This document shows, one piece after another, positions 7,662 through 16,000 of a stretch of 29,080 bases of DNA; positions within the stretch are counted from its first letter, which is position 1, and each line of letters starts with the position of its first letter. Below the pieces are notes generated by a model, which worked only from the letters and a program-made list of their open reading frames with translations, searched no databases and was not told the DNA's origin. Source of the DNA: Chryseobacterium sp. (GTDB lineage: Bacteria; Bacteroidota; Bacteroidia; Flavobacteriales; Weeksellaceae); NCBI GenBank assembly GCA_003248755.1, contig QFQW01000043.1:1-29080 (forward strand). Direction: 5' to 3'. The position numbers were made by a program, and so were the translations under genes.

Positions 7662-8634
7662 ATAAACTCAATTTAGATAGAAATATAAAAATTGATATAA
7701 CCAAAGGAGTATTAATTATTTTGGTTATAATTGGGCATGTGCTTTTGGGGAAACTGAATGCTAATATAGCAAGATACATTATTTACTCATTCCACATGCC
7801 CATTTTTCTATTAGTATCGGGATACTTAATAAATATTGAAAGACTACGAAGAACAAGCTTTTCAGAATTAATTAAAAAATATATTTTAAGACTGATAATT
7901 CCTTGGTTTATAGCAATACTAGTCTATTCAATAATAGAGTATAGATATAGTATCTTACAAAAGAGCATATTTATATTATATCATCCTTATTATCATCTTT
8001 GGTATATTCCTGCATTTTTGGGATATGTTCTTATTACTTAAATATTAGAATAAGCACAATATTATTGACACTAATTCCGATAACAATCTTTCTAAATTTT
8101 AATTATATAAGTCCTGGAGTTAATAGATATTTTAATACAGATTTTATATCTATAATTTCATATTTATTTCGGCCACAATTTTATTTTTATTTTATTCTGG
8201 GTATCTTTTTTAGAAAAAATTTAAGTACAATTATTAGTTATAGATACTTCAATTTTATATTGGGATTTCTATTTTTTTTTCTAATTAATATTTTAACGTT
8301 TTATCTTGAGGATGATTTGAATAAAGTAATTACAGCTTTTACATTTTTACTTCAGAATGTTTTACTGGGATTTATTTTAATAAAATATATAAATCAAAAT
8401 TCATCTTTCCAAACTAATAATAAAATTAACAATTTTCTAAGTTGGTTAGGACAGGAATCACTAGGTATATATCTATGGCATGTTTTGCCTATATTGATTG
8501 CAAAACATTATTTTGCCGGATTAACACAGCGTTATTATTTATTTACTTTCATATTATTAATTTTACTTTTATTTATTGTGTCCATAATGAATAAATCTAA
8601 ATTTTTAAAACAGTATTTTTTAGGAAAACTATAA
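7655..8634 (+). pseudogene. Acyltransferase family 3 membrane protein, interrupted by a frameshift
   Basis: The two parts together encode about 326 residues of a multi-spanning acyltransferase (Acyl_transf_3, as in sugar O-acetyltransferases). The first part starts at GTG 7655, overlapping the neuB stop, and carries DITKGVLIILVIIGHV with the family histidine, then SFHMPIFLLVSGYL and HLWYIPAFLG. It stops at TAA 8039-8041. Homology continues in another frame from about 8015-8042 to 8634, with many membrane segments and the C-terminal motif SWLGQESLGIYLWH. Adding one base, for example to the T5 run at 8015-8019 region or near 8035-8040, restores one frame. It is very AT-rich (13 G+C in 8041-8100). 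Its place between synthase and CMP-synthetase suggests acylation of the nonulosonic acid or its glycan. It could be a true mutation, phase variation or a read error. Confidence 0.8.
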
Positions 8635-9801
8635 ATGAACAATACAATAGCATTCATTCCCGTCCGTGGTGGTAGCAAATCTATTCCACTGAAGAATATC
8701 AAAAGTTTTTGTGGAAAACCTTTGGTATATTGGAACGTCAAAGCGTTAGAAGAGACCTCCGAAATAGATGAGATTATCATCGCAACAGATTCCGAAGAAA
8801 TCATCGCAGCTGTAGAAAGTTTTAAATTTTCTAAAATCAAAATTTATAAAAGATCTGGCGAAAATGCCCAAGATACATCCAGTACAGAAAGTGTAATGCT
8901 GGAATATCTCGAGCAGGTAAGTTACCAGCAAGATGATACTTTTATCTTGGTTCAGGCAACATCGCCTTTGACAAGAACTGAAGATTTTTCTTCAGCTTTA
9001 GAAATTTTTAATAATTCTGACTACGATTCTTTGCTGACCGGCGTTCGTTTCAAAAGATTCTTTTGGAATGAAGACGGCACGTCAAAAAATTACGATTATA
9101 AAAACCGTCCAAGAAGACAAGACTTTCAAGGAGAGTTTATGGAAAATGGTGCATTTTATATCAACAAAGTTGGTAATATCCTGAAAGATAAGAACCGGTT
9201 GAGTGGCAAAATTGGATTATTCGAAATGCCAGAATTTACATCTTTTGAAATCGATGAACCAGATGACTGGGTGATTGCCGAGCAATTGATGAAACGCCAT
9301 GTCCTGAAAAACAATCATTCTGGTCCAAAGATTAAATTGTTTTTGACAGATGTTGATGGCGTTTTGACAGATGCAGGAATGTATTATTCGGAAAGTGGTG
9401 ATGAGCTGAAAAAATTCAATACGCATGATGGGATGGGATTTGATATTTTAAGAAGCCATAATATCAAAACAGGAATTGTAACCTCGGAAGTTACCCAAAT
9501 TGTTGAAAGGAGGGCAAAGAAACTAAAGGTTGATTTTCTCTACCAAGGAAAAAGAGAAGGCGGAAAACTGGAAGCCGCTTTGGAAATCTGTGAAAAAGAA
9601 GGCATATCTATAAAAGAAGTAGCTTATATCGGAGACGATATCAATTGTTTCAACCTTTTGTCAGAAGTGGGATGGGCTGCTTGTCCGCAGGATGCATTAG
9701 ACAAAATAAAATCTATTCCTAATATCAACATTATGAGCCTGAAAGGAGGTGAGGGTTGTGTGAGAGAATTTATAGAGAAAATCGTTAATGAATCAAAGTA
9801 A
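8635..9801 (+). CDS. neuA: CMP-nonulosonate cytidylyltransferase fused to KdsC-like HAD phosphatase
   Basis: 388 residues in two domains. Residues 1 to about 225 are a NeuA-type cytidylyltransferase: the CTP-binding loop FIPVRGGSKSIPLKNIK, then LVQATSPLT and a C-terminal FEIDEPDDW. It activates a nonulosonic acid to its CMP form. Residues about 232-388 are a C0-type HAD phosphatase of the KdsC group: DVDGVLTD with nucleophile D239 and acid/base D241, TSE (motif II), a lysine in GKREGGK and GDDIN with D334/D335 (motif IV). The layout resembles animal CMP-sialate synthetases, which carry a HAD tail. With the adjacent synthase it implies a nonulosonate 9-phosphate that is dephosphorylated and then activated. 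It starts directly after the TAA of the acyltransferase and is less AT-rich than it (24 G+C in 8641-8700). Confidence 0.9.
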   Translation: MNNTIAFIPVRGGSKSIPLKNIKSFCGKPLVYWNVKALEETSEIDEIIIATDSEEIIAAVESFKFSKIKIYKRSGENAQDTSSTESVMLEYLEQVSYQQDDTFILVQATSPLTRTEDFSSALEIFNNSDYDSLLTGVRFKRFFWNEDGTSKNYDYKNRPRRQDFQGEFMENGAFYINKVGNILKDKNRLSGKIGLFEMPEFTSFEIDEPDDWVIAEQLMKRHVLKNNHSGPKIKLFLTDVDGVLTDAGMYYSESGDELKKFNTHDGMGFDILRSHNIKTGIVTSEVTQIVERRAKKLKVDFLYQGKREGGKLEAALEICEKEGISIKEVAYIGDDINCFNLLSEVGWAACPQDALDKIKSIPNINIMSLKGGEGCVREFIEKIVNESK

Positions 9802-9804
9802 AAA

Positions 9805-11178
9805 ATGGTACAGGAGAAAGTCACATTCGAATCTAGAAAAGATTATATTTCTATTTTGGGAGATTTGTTTCTTGTCATTAAAAAAACAATACAACCACTT
9901 AACAAAAAAATTAATCCTTGGTTTCTCATAAGAGTACAGACAGGTTATTTTTTTCATTTGATTTACAGCGGTAAAATAAAATTCGAACAAGATGAGAATA
10001 TAAGTTTTGATTCCAAAGGAAAAAATAACGTCTCTTTAAAATCAAGAGCCAAAAGTTTCTTGAGTCTTTTCATATTATTCTTTAAACTAAAGAAATATCA
10101 AAAAAAATTAACAGGCAAACTTTCGGGCAGGACTTTGTATTTGGGATACCATTCTCATAATATCAAAGATGGGAGTTATAATATCTATCTTCATCCTTTC
10201 TATAATGATGACAAGGAAAAAGGAGAGATTTTCTACATCGATTTTACAGGTAATAATCAAGAAATACAGTATTACTACCAACTTTTATTACAATATTATA
10301 ATCTAAAAGATCATCTAAGCAATCGGGAATTAGCTTATTCAAATGCAAAAAAAGTATATGAAAGCTTAAAGATTAGTAAAGATATTAAAAGCAACCTGCT
10401 GAATAATAAAAATTATTCTACAATGGAAAGCTATCCTGCAAAGATTGAAGCTTATAAAGTTTTCTTGAAAATACTAGATCCTAAACAACTGTTTTTTTAT
10501 TGTTATTATGATTCTTCTATCAATGCAATGTCTTATGCGGCTGGCGAATTGGGTATTCCAACAATAGAATATCAACATAGTAATATCACTGATACGCATT
10601 TTGCTTATGCAAAATGGGAGAATCCGGAAGAGATAAAAGCGCACTTTCCTAAGACTTTTTATGTATGGGAAGATTCTGATAAAGATTTGATTTTAAGAAA
10701 TTTTTCCGGAGATAACTATGTTCCGGAAGTGAAAGTTGTAGGAAATAAATATTTACAGAAAACAATAACAGAGAATAGACTTCAGAAGTCTGATAGTTCA
10801 AAAAATATTCTTGTTTGTTTACAGGGACAATGGATTCCTAAGTTTTTGGAAGAGTTTATGTACAATGATAAGGAATATACTTGGTATTTTAGATTACATC
10901 CAAGATATCCTCAGGACAACGAAATATTAAAACAATTTGCATCGAAGAAGCTTCAGAATGTAGTTGTTGATAAGGCTAATAATTTGGAATTGTATGATCT
11001 TTTCGCAGAAATTTCCATATTGATGACGTCATTCTCAGGAACTGCACTGGAGGCTGAAAAGTTCGGAAAGAAAGTAATTATTTTTGGAGAAGAAGGATAC
11101 CTGTCTTACCAAGAAAAAATTGATACTAATGTTTTTGAATACATAGATTGTACAGAGACGTTACAAAAAATATTATAA
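9805..11178 (+). CDS. Putative GT-B glycosyltransferase with HP motif, candidate nonulosonate transferase
   Basis: 457 residues, soluble and without a signal peptide. The C-terminal half resembles capsule-type GT-B transferases: GELGIPTIEYQHS (about residues 247-260), a basic HP motif FRLHPRYP with H365-P366, and SFSGTALEAEKFGKKVI beginning near S409. HP and serine-containing motifs like these bind the CMP part of the donor in several bacterial sialyl- and Kdo-transferase families; related forms occur in CDP-glycerol transferases. The usual acidic D/E-D/E-G motif of sialyltransferases is not obvious, so the family is uncertain. The gene lies three bases after the CMP-synthetase, which makes transfer of the CMP-nonulosonate the best guess. 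Its TAA overlaps the next ATG. Confidence 0.6.
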   Translation: MVQEKVTFESRKDYISILGDLFLVIKKTIQPLNKKINPWFLIRVQTGYFFHLIYSGKIKFEQDENISFDSKGKNNVSLKSRAKSFLSLFILFFKLKKYQKKLTGKLSGRTLYLGYHSHNIKDGSYNIYLHPFYNDDKEKGEIFYIDFTGNNQEIQYYYQLLLQYYNLKDHLSNRELAYSNAKKVYESLKISKDIKSNLLNNKNYSTMESYPAKIEAYKVFLKILDPKQLFFYCYYDSSINAMSYAAGELGIPTIEYQHSNITDTHFAYAKWENPEEIKAHFPKTFYVWEDSDKDLILRNFSGDNYVPEVKVVGNKYLQKTITENRLQKSDSSKNILVCLQGQWIPKFLEEFMYNDKEYTWYFRLHPRYPQDNEILKQFASKKLQNVVVDKANNLELYDLFAEISILMTSFSGTALEAEKFGKKVIIFGEEGYLSYQEKIDTNVFEYIDCTETLQKIL

Positions 11179-12317
11179 TGTTAAAAAACATAGGAATCAA
11201 AATTGAAGATAGAATAATAGGTCTAGACATACTAAGGTCTATTGCTATTATATCTGTAATATATAATCATGGATGGATATATTCACAGAATATTATTGAT
11301 AGAAAAGTATATGACTGGTTTCATTTTGATGGAGTGACTTTGTTCTTCGTATTAAGTGGTTTTTTAATAGGAGGAATTCTTTTTAAGATTATTGATAAAA
11401 AGGGCTTAACATTTTCAAATTTAAAAGAGTTTTGGATTAGAAGGTGGTTTAGGACTTTACCATTATATTATTTGATATTAACGTTTGTTTTTGTTTACGA
11501 AGGCAGAAGTACATTGTTTCACAATTATAAGTATATATTCTTTCTTCAGAATCTCTTTTCTTTTAAAACTACATTTTTTTCAGAATCGTGGAGTCTGGCT
11601 GTCGAAGAGTGGTTTTACTTATTAATACCACTTATTATATTTTTATTTATCAACTTAACCAAGTTAAAAACGGACAAAATAATTAAGTCTGTAATTTTAT
11701 TTTTTCTTGTATTTTGTATTATTTTTAGATCTTATAAATTTAATATAAATTCAGTTGATTTAACTAATGACTCACTTAATGATAGATTCCCATTTACAGT
11801 CTTAGGTAGATTAGATTCTATCATGTTCGGGATTTTAGCAGCTTATATTTTTAGATATTTTAGAAATTTATGGGATTCCCAAAAATATCAGTTCTTATAT
11901 ATAGCAATTCCTTTATTGATCATCGATTACGTATTGTTTAATCATGCTGTTTTTCTTTCTTCTGATTCTTTATTATTAAAATTCTACAGACACGTTCTTC
12001 ATTATTCATTATTACCTTTTCTAGTGAGTCTATTACTTCCTTATTTTTATGGAATAAAAAATATCAATTTTGTTACAAAAGGATTGGTTTTTATTAGTTT
12101 CATATCATATTCATTATATCTTGTACATTTACAGATTGTAGCAAAGCTGAAGTTGCCGGATTATATAGTTTCAAAGTTATCATTAGGTGATACTTCTGGT
12201 GGATTTTTAAAATATTTGCTGTTTTGGATATTGTCCATTTTTATTTCAAGTATACTATATACTTATTTTGAAAAACCATTTACCAACTTGAGAGAATATT
12301 TTAGCACCAAAGAATAA
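11178..12317 (+). CDS. Acyltransferase family 3 (OafA-like) membrane O-acyltransferase
   Basis: 379 residues with about ten membrane segments. Family signatures are GLDILRSIAIISVIYNHGW near the N-terminus (the catalytic-type histidine), FHFDGVTLFFVLSGFLIGG, WIRRWFRTLPLYY and SWSLAVEEWFYLLIPL, matching OafA/Acyl_transf_3 proteins that put acetyl or other acyl groups on surface polysaccharides. It ends with a basic soluble tail (FEKPFTNLREYF). ATG 11178 is chosen because it overlaps the previous stop (TAATG) and leaves a short tail before the first helix; an upstream TTG at 11148 would overlap the previous gene by 31 bases. Very AT-rich (12 G+C in 11641-11700), like the broken acyltransferase. 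Unlike that gene it is intact. Target sugar unknown. Confidence 0.88.
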   Translation: MLKNIGIKIEDRIIGLDILRSIAIISVIYNHGWIYSQNIIDRKVYDWFHFDGVTLFFVLSGFLIGGILFKIIDKKGLTFSNLKEFWIRRWFRTLPLYYLILTFVFVYEGRSTLFHNYKYIFFLQNLFSFKTTFFSESWSLAVEEWFYLLIPLIIFLFINLTKLKTDKIIKSVILFFLVFCIIFRSYKFNINSVDLTNDSLNDRFPFTVLGRLDSIMFGILAAYIFRYFRNLWDSQKYQFLYIAIPLLIIDYVLFNHAVFLSSDSLLLKFYRHVLHYSLLPFLVSLLLPYFYGIKNINFVTKGLVFISFISYSLYLVHLQIVAKLKLPDYIVSKLSLGDTSGGFLKYLLFWILSIFISSILYTYFEKPFTNLREYFSTKE

Positions 12318-12322
12318 TCATC

Positions 12323-13027
12323 ATGAAAAGTTTACTCAAAAAGATTATTAGCAGATTGAGTTTTGATTCAAAAAAGAACAAATCGTTACCCAATATTATC
12401 GATTCCAAAGTCCAGAACCCAAGTAATGTGGATGCTTCAACGACTGTTCAGTTCAGTGAAATTACAGGTAGTGTAAATGTCGGGAAGAGATGTTTGATTC
12501 ATAAAACAAGATTGTCAGGTCAAATTTCTATTGGGAATAATACTACAATCAATGGGCCCGGAACAGAGTTTTACAGTATAGAATATCCTGTAAAAATCGG
12601 AAGTTTTTGTTCCATTGCAAGAGGAACTGCAATTCAGGAGCATAATCATAATATTAATTCTATTTCAACATATTTTATAAAGTATAGAGTTTTTGGAGAA
12701 AAATATGGAGTAGATGCTGTATCAAAAGGAGGAATCACAATCGGTAATGATGTTTGGATTGGTACACAATCGGTAATTCTAACAGGTGTTACTATTGGGG
12801 ATGGAGCTGTGATTGCTGCCAATAGCGTGGTAACATCTGATATACCGCCGTATGCAATTGTCGGAGGAACACCCGCAAGAGTTTTGAAATATAGATTTAG
12901 TGATGACATTATTCAAAAGCTTCTAGAAATAGAATGGTGGAACTGGGATTTGGAAAAAATCAGAAGGAATAAAGATTTGTTCTATGGAGATTTGACATTG
13001 GAAAAACTTAATCAGATTAAAGATTAA
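12323..13027 (+). CDS. Xenobiotic-type (CatB-like) hexapeptide acetyltransferase
   Basis: 234 residues of left-handed beta-helix. Hexapeptide repeats run from about residue 45 (ITGSVNVGKRCLIHKT, IGNNTTINGPG) to about 190. The loop IQEHNHNINSISTYF supplies the catalytic histidine of the XAT group, and GGITIGNDVWIGTQSVIL with GVTIGDGAVIAANSVVTSDIPPYAIVGGTPAR is the acetyl-CoA-binding end. A short helical tail (WWNWDLEKI) closes the protein as in CatB-type enzymes. It would acetylate a sugar hydroxyl or amino group of the glycan or a precursor. It begins five bases after the acyltransferase stop and is followed three bases on by a GT4 gene. Acceptor unknown. Confidence 0.85.
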   Translation: MKSLLKKIISRLSFDSKKNKSLPNIIDSKVQNPSNVDASTTVQFSEITGSVNVGKRCLIHKTRLSGQISIGNNTTINGPGTEFYSIEYPVKIGSFCSIARGTAIQEHNHNINSISTYFIKYRVFGEKYGVDAVSKGGITIGNDVWIGTQSVILTGVTIGDGAVIAANSVVTSDIPPYAIVGGTPARVLKYRFSDDIIQKLLEIEWWNWDLEKIRRNKDLFYGDLTLEKLNQIKD

Positions 13028-13030
13028 TAT

Positions 13031-14143
13031 ATGAAAGTATTATTTTTGAGTAATCCTATTCAAAGAGATGGAGCGCCGCTAAGATTGTTGGAAATAATTG
13101 AGTATGTAAAATCCAATAACAGAGATATTGCTATGGATGTTTATGCTGACCGGATTGCAATAAAAAATATTTATAGCCAGTACATTGATAATCTATATAT
13201 CCGAGACAAAGGAGAGATGTCTCTATTTAAGAGAATCATAGATAAATTACTTTCAAAATCAGGATTAAAAAAAGATATTATTCAAAGTATTGCAAAAAAC
13301 AGGTATGATGTCATCTATGCAAATACTGTTGTACAGCTGAAAAAAGCAATCGAAGTAAAGAAATATCTGCCCCAATCAAAAATAATTCTTCATCTGAGGG
13401 AATTAGAGACAGTTAGTTTATTATATAACAGAGATATTTTCCAAGATATCCTAGAAGTGGACAGAGTTATTGCGATATCCAAAAGCGTATATCATTATGT
13501 CACGGATGTTTTGAAAGTAGATGAATCTAAAGTGAATCTGATACACTCAGGAACACATCTTTCTAAATTTCATAATTTTGAAAAAGTAAAAAATCCGGAG
13601 ATTATTATAGGCACAGTTGGTGGATCTGCATGGAGAAAAGGATTTGATCTTTTTGTGCAGACTGCAAGGATTGTATGCAAAAAAAATCCAAATGTAAAAT
13701 TTCAGTGGGTTGGTAATATTAATAAAAATGAGAAGCTGATATATGAAGCTGATATCAGGAAACTAGACCTTTGTGAAAATATTGAGATAATAGATAGCAC
13801 AGATGACATGATATCTCTTATGAAAAATTGGTTTGTTTTTGCAAGTTTTGCAAGAGAAGAACCTTTGGGAGTCTCGGTGATAGAGGCTGCATCTCTAGGG
13901 CTTCCGGTTATAGCTTTTAAAAAGAGCGGAGGGCCGGAAGAGATTTTGGAAGAAGGCGGGGGTGTGTTAGTTGATTATATTGATAATGAAGGTTTTGCAA
14001 ATCAAATAGAAACATTAGTAGACAATCCGGAAAGATATGATTACTTGTCAGAAGAGATCAAAAAGATATCTGCTAAATATGATATTTCAAATTCTCTTCC
14101 TAAAATAAATAATGTTATTACAGAGATGCTTAAGAACTCTTAA
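13031..14143 (+). CDS. Glycosyltransferase family 4 (GT-B)
   Basis: 370 residues. The N-terminal half has the opening MKVLFLSNPIQRDGAPLRLL, with a GAP-type acceptor loop, and RVIAISKSVYHYV. The C-terminal Rossmann domain has IIGTVGGSAWRKGFDLFV and the retaining-GT4 signature E-x7-E at E277/E285 (EEPLGVSVIEA), followed by LGLPVIAFKKSGGPEEIL. It transfers a hexose from a nucleotide sugar to the growing lipid-linked glycan on the cytoplasmic face. It lies in the same operon between a hexapeptide acetyltransferase and a GT2 gene. Donor and linkage cannot be read from the sequence. Confidence 0.9.
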   Translation: MKVLFLSNPIQRDGAPLRLLEIIEYVKSNNRDIAMDVYADRIAIKNIYSQYIDNLYIRDKGEMSLFKRIIDKLLSKSGLKKDIIQSIAKNRYDVIYANTVVQLKKAIEVKKYLPQSKIILHLRELETVSLLYNRDIFQDILEVDRVIAISKSVYHYVTDVLKVDESKVNLIHSGTHLSKFHNFEKVKNPEIIIGTVGGSAWRKGFDLFVQTARIVCKKNPNVKFQWVGNINKNEKLIYEADIRKLDLCENIEIIDSTDDMISLMKNWFVFASFAREEPLGVSVIEAASLGLPVIAFKKSGGPEEILEEGGGVLVDYIDNEGFANQIETLVDNPERYDYLSEEIKKISAKYDISNSLPKINNVITEMLKNS

Positions 14144-14149
14144 AGAATT

Positions 14150-15082
14150 ATGAAAGAAAAGATTTTTGCAATCATTGTAATTTATAACGGGATGCGTGAT
14201 AACTGGATTCAAAAGTGTTTTGATTCTATTATCAACTCAACAGTTCATGCGGACATTATTGCTATTGATAATGGCTCTACAGACGGGAGTATAGATTTTA
14301 TACAAAAGAACTATCCTCAGGTTGATTTTTTTGCTTCCGGGGAAAATTTAGGTTTTGGAAAAGCGAATAATATAGGACTCAGAAAAGCTCTTGATAATGG
14401 AGGCGATTATTTTCTTCTTCTGAATCAAGACGCATGGGTAGATTCTAATACCATCGAAAAGTTAGTTGAGCAATCCAAGATAAGTCCCGAATATGGTATT
14501 ATAAGCCCGTTACACCTTAATGGAAGTGGTGATAAGCTGGACTTTAGTGTTGCTGAACACTATTTAAAACCTTCCTCTTGTCCGGATCTTTATTCACATG
14601 CATTATTGAATAAAGTCAGAGATGGAATTTATGATATAGAATTTATAAATGCAGCCGCATGGTTGCTTACCAAAGAGTGTTTGAAACGCGTTGGTGGTTT
14701 TAGCCCGGTTTTTTTTCATTATGGAGAGGATAAAAACTATTGTCACAGAGTTGTTTACAAAAACTTAAAAATCGGAATTTATCCAAAGGTTTCAATCTGT
14801 CATGATCGAGAAGAAAGACCCAAAAATGAATATTTTGAAAGATTAAAACAACATAACAGAGTCAGGCAGATTTTTCATTCCAATCCGACTGCAGGTGATG
14901 ATACTCTGGAGAATGAAATAAAACTTTTAAAAAGACATTATTTAAAAATTCGTTTCTTGCCGAAAAGTAAGGAATATAAGAATGAAGTCAGGCAGAAAAT
15001 ATCTTTCCTGGAACAACAGGCAAAAGATATTTTGATTAGTAAAAAACAAACAAAAGAAAATACAGAATATCTGTTTTTATAA
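14150..15082 (+). CDS. Glycosyltransferase family 2, rhamnosyltransferase-like
   Basis: 310 residues with a GT-A fold. AIIVIYNG and DNGSTDGSIDFI mark the nucleotide-binding start, GENLGFGKANNIGL is the typical middle motif, and LLLNQDAWV carries the metal-binding acid D94 in the NxD form found in WbbL-type rhamnosyltransferases. GGFSPVFFHYGEDKNYCHRV gives the catalytic ED region. This NQDA/GEDxxxxxR pattern is why it is placed with rhamnosyltransferase-like enzymes, but the sugar is an inference. No dTDP-rhamnose genes are in the window. The C-terminal 60 residues are basic and helical. Confidence 0.85.
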   Translation: MKEKIFAIIVIYNGMRDNWIQKCFDSIINSTVHADIIAIDNGSTDGSIDFIQKNYPQVDFFASGENLGFGKANNIGLRKALDNGGDYFLLLNQDAWVDSNTIEKLVEQSKISPEYGIISPLHLNGSGDKLDFSVAEHYLKPSSCPDLYSHALLNKVRDGIYDIEFINAAAWLLTKECLKRVGGFSPVFFHYGEDKNYCHRVVYKNLKIGIYPKVSICHDREERPKNEYFERLKQHNRVRQIFHSNPTAGDDTLENEIKLLKRHYLKIRFLPKSKEYKNEVRQKISFLEQQAKDILISKKQTKENTEYLFL

Positions 15083-15091
15083 GTATAAATT

Positions 15092-15110
15092 ATAGACACT
15101 AATTGTCTAT
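15092..15110 (+). other. Intergenic hairpin
   Basis: ATAGACA (15092-15098) and TGTCTAT (15104-15110) make a perfect 7-bp stem with a five-base loop, between the stop at 15082 and the next start. No T-run follows, so it is not a standard terminator; it could stabilise or separate the mRNA. Just after it, TAATGATCATTA (a perfect 12-bp palindrome) includes the ATG at 15119. Confidence 0.4.
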
Positions 15111-15118
15111 TATAGTTA

Positions 15119-16000
15119 ATGATCATTATGAATGAAGCAATGCCTTTTGTAAGTATAATTATTCCCACTTACAAAGATTGGGATCGGTTGAAACTTTGTC
15201 TGGAAGCTCTTGAAAAACAGAGTTTTCCCCAAAATTTCTTTGAAGTTTTGGTCGTAAATAATGATCCGGAAGATGAATTTGCAAATAGATTTCCGATAGC
15301 GGATAATGTTACAATTTTAAATGAGCCCAAAGCAGGATCTTATGTTGCCAGAAATACAGCATTAGATGCTGCAAAGGGAAGTCTAATAGGTTTTACAGAC
15401 TCCGATTGTATTCCTGATATTAACTGGATAAAAAATGCGGTAAAAGTGTTTTCAACGGACAAAACAATTGATAGAATCGCCGGAAGATTGAAAATGTTTT
15501 ATCCTAATAAGAATGTATCATTGGCAGACTTGTATGATGCAACTTTCGCTTTTCCTCAGGAGGATTATACCAAGTCCGGTTTCTGTGTTACGGGGAATTT
15601 GTTTACAAAAAAAGAGCTGTTTGATACTGTAGGGTATTTTGATGAAAAAGTAATGTCCGGAGGAGATTCTAAATGGGGCTTGGAAGCAACCAAAAAAGGT
15701 TTTAACATGGTCTATTCTGCGGATGTATTTGTAAGCCACCCAACAAGATCCAGTTTGGAAGATCTTAAAATTAAAATGAAAAGAGTAGGTAAAGGCCTTA
15801 AAAATATATTGCCGGATGATAAGAAAAAGCATAATGTTCTGGTTCAGATATTTATTTATATCGTATTTAGAATGCCGGAATTTTTCAAAGACGCTCGGAA
15901 AAGAAACCCGGATTTAAATATCATTGATAGCTTAAGAGTATCATCTCTTCATGCTTATCTTTTATTTTTGAGGGATCAGGAAAAATATAAACTAGTCTAA
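15119..16000 (+). CDS. Glycosyltransferase family 2
   Basis: About 293 residues. The GT-A domain opens with FVSIIIPTYKDWDRL, then AGSYVARNTALDAAKG and the DxD motif FTDSDCIPD (D94, D96). A catalytic-region aspartate follows in GYFDEKVMSGGDSKWG. A C-terminal helical, basic segment may touch the membrane. Two in-frame ATG codons, at 15119 and 15128, are possible starts, and a third Met lies at 15140 just before the fold; the first is kept provisionally. It would be a cytoplasmic inverting transferase for one linkage of the repeat unit. Its stop is directly followed by the next ATG. Confidence 0.87.
   Translation: MIIMNEAMPFVSIIIPTYKDWDRLKLCLEALEKQSFPQNFFEVLVVNNDPEDEFANRFPIADNVTILNEPKAGSYVARNTALDAAKGSLIGFTDSDCIPDINWIKNAVKVFSTDKTIDRIAGRLKMFYPNKNVSLADLYDATFAFPQEDYTKSGFCVTGNLFTKKELFDTVGYFDEKVMSGGDSKWGLEATKKGFNMVYSADVFVSHPTRSSLEDLKIKMKRVGKGLKNILPDDKKKHNVLVQIFIYIVFRMPEFFKDARKRNPDLNIIDSLRVSSLHAYLLFLRDQEKYKLV

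Noticed and set aside
7999..8634. A separate 211-residue membrane protein starting at 7999
   Set aside because: It continues the acyltransferase family homology of the upstream part in another frame; its first residues overlap that coding region and look unlike a start. Treated as one frameshifted gene.
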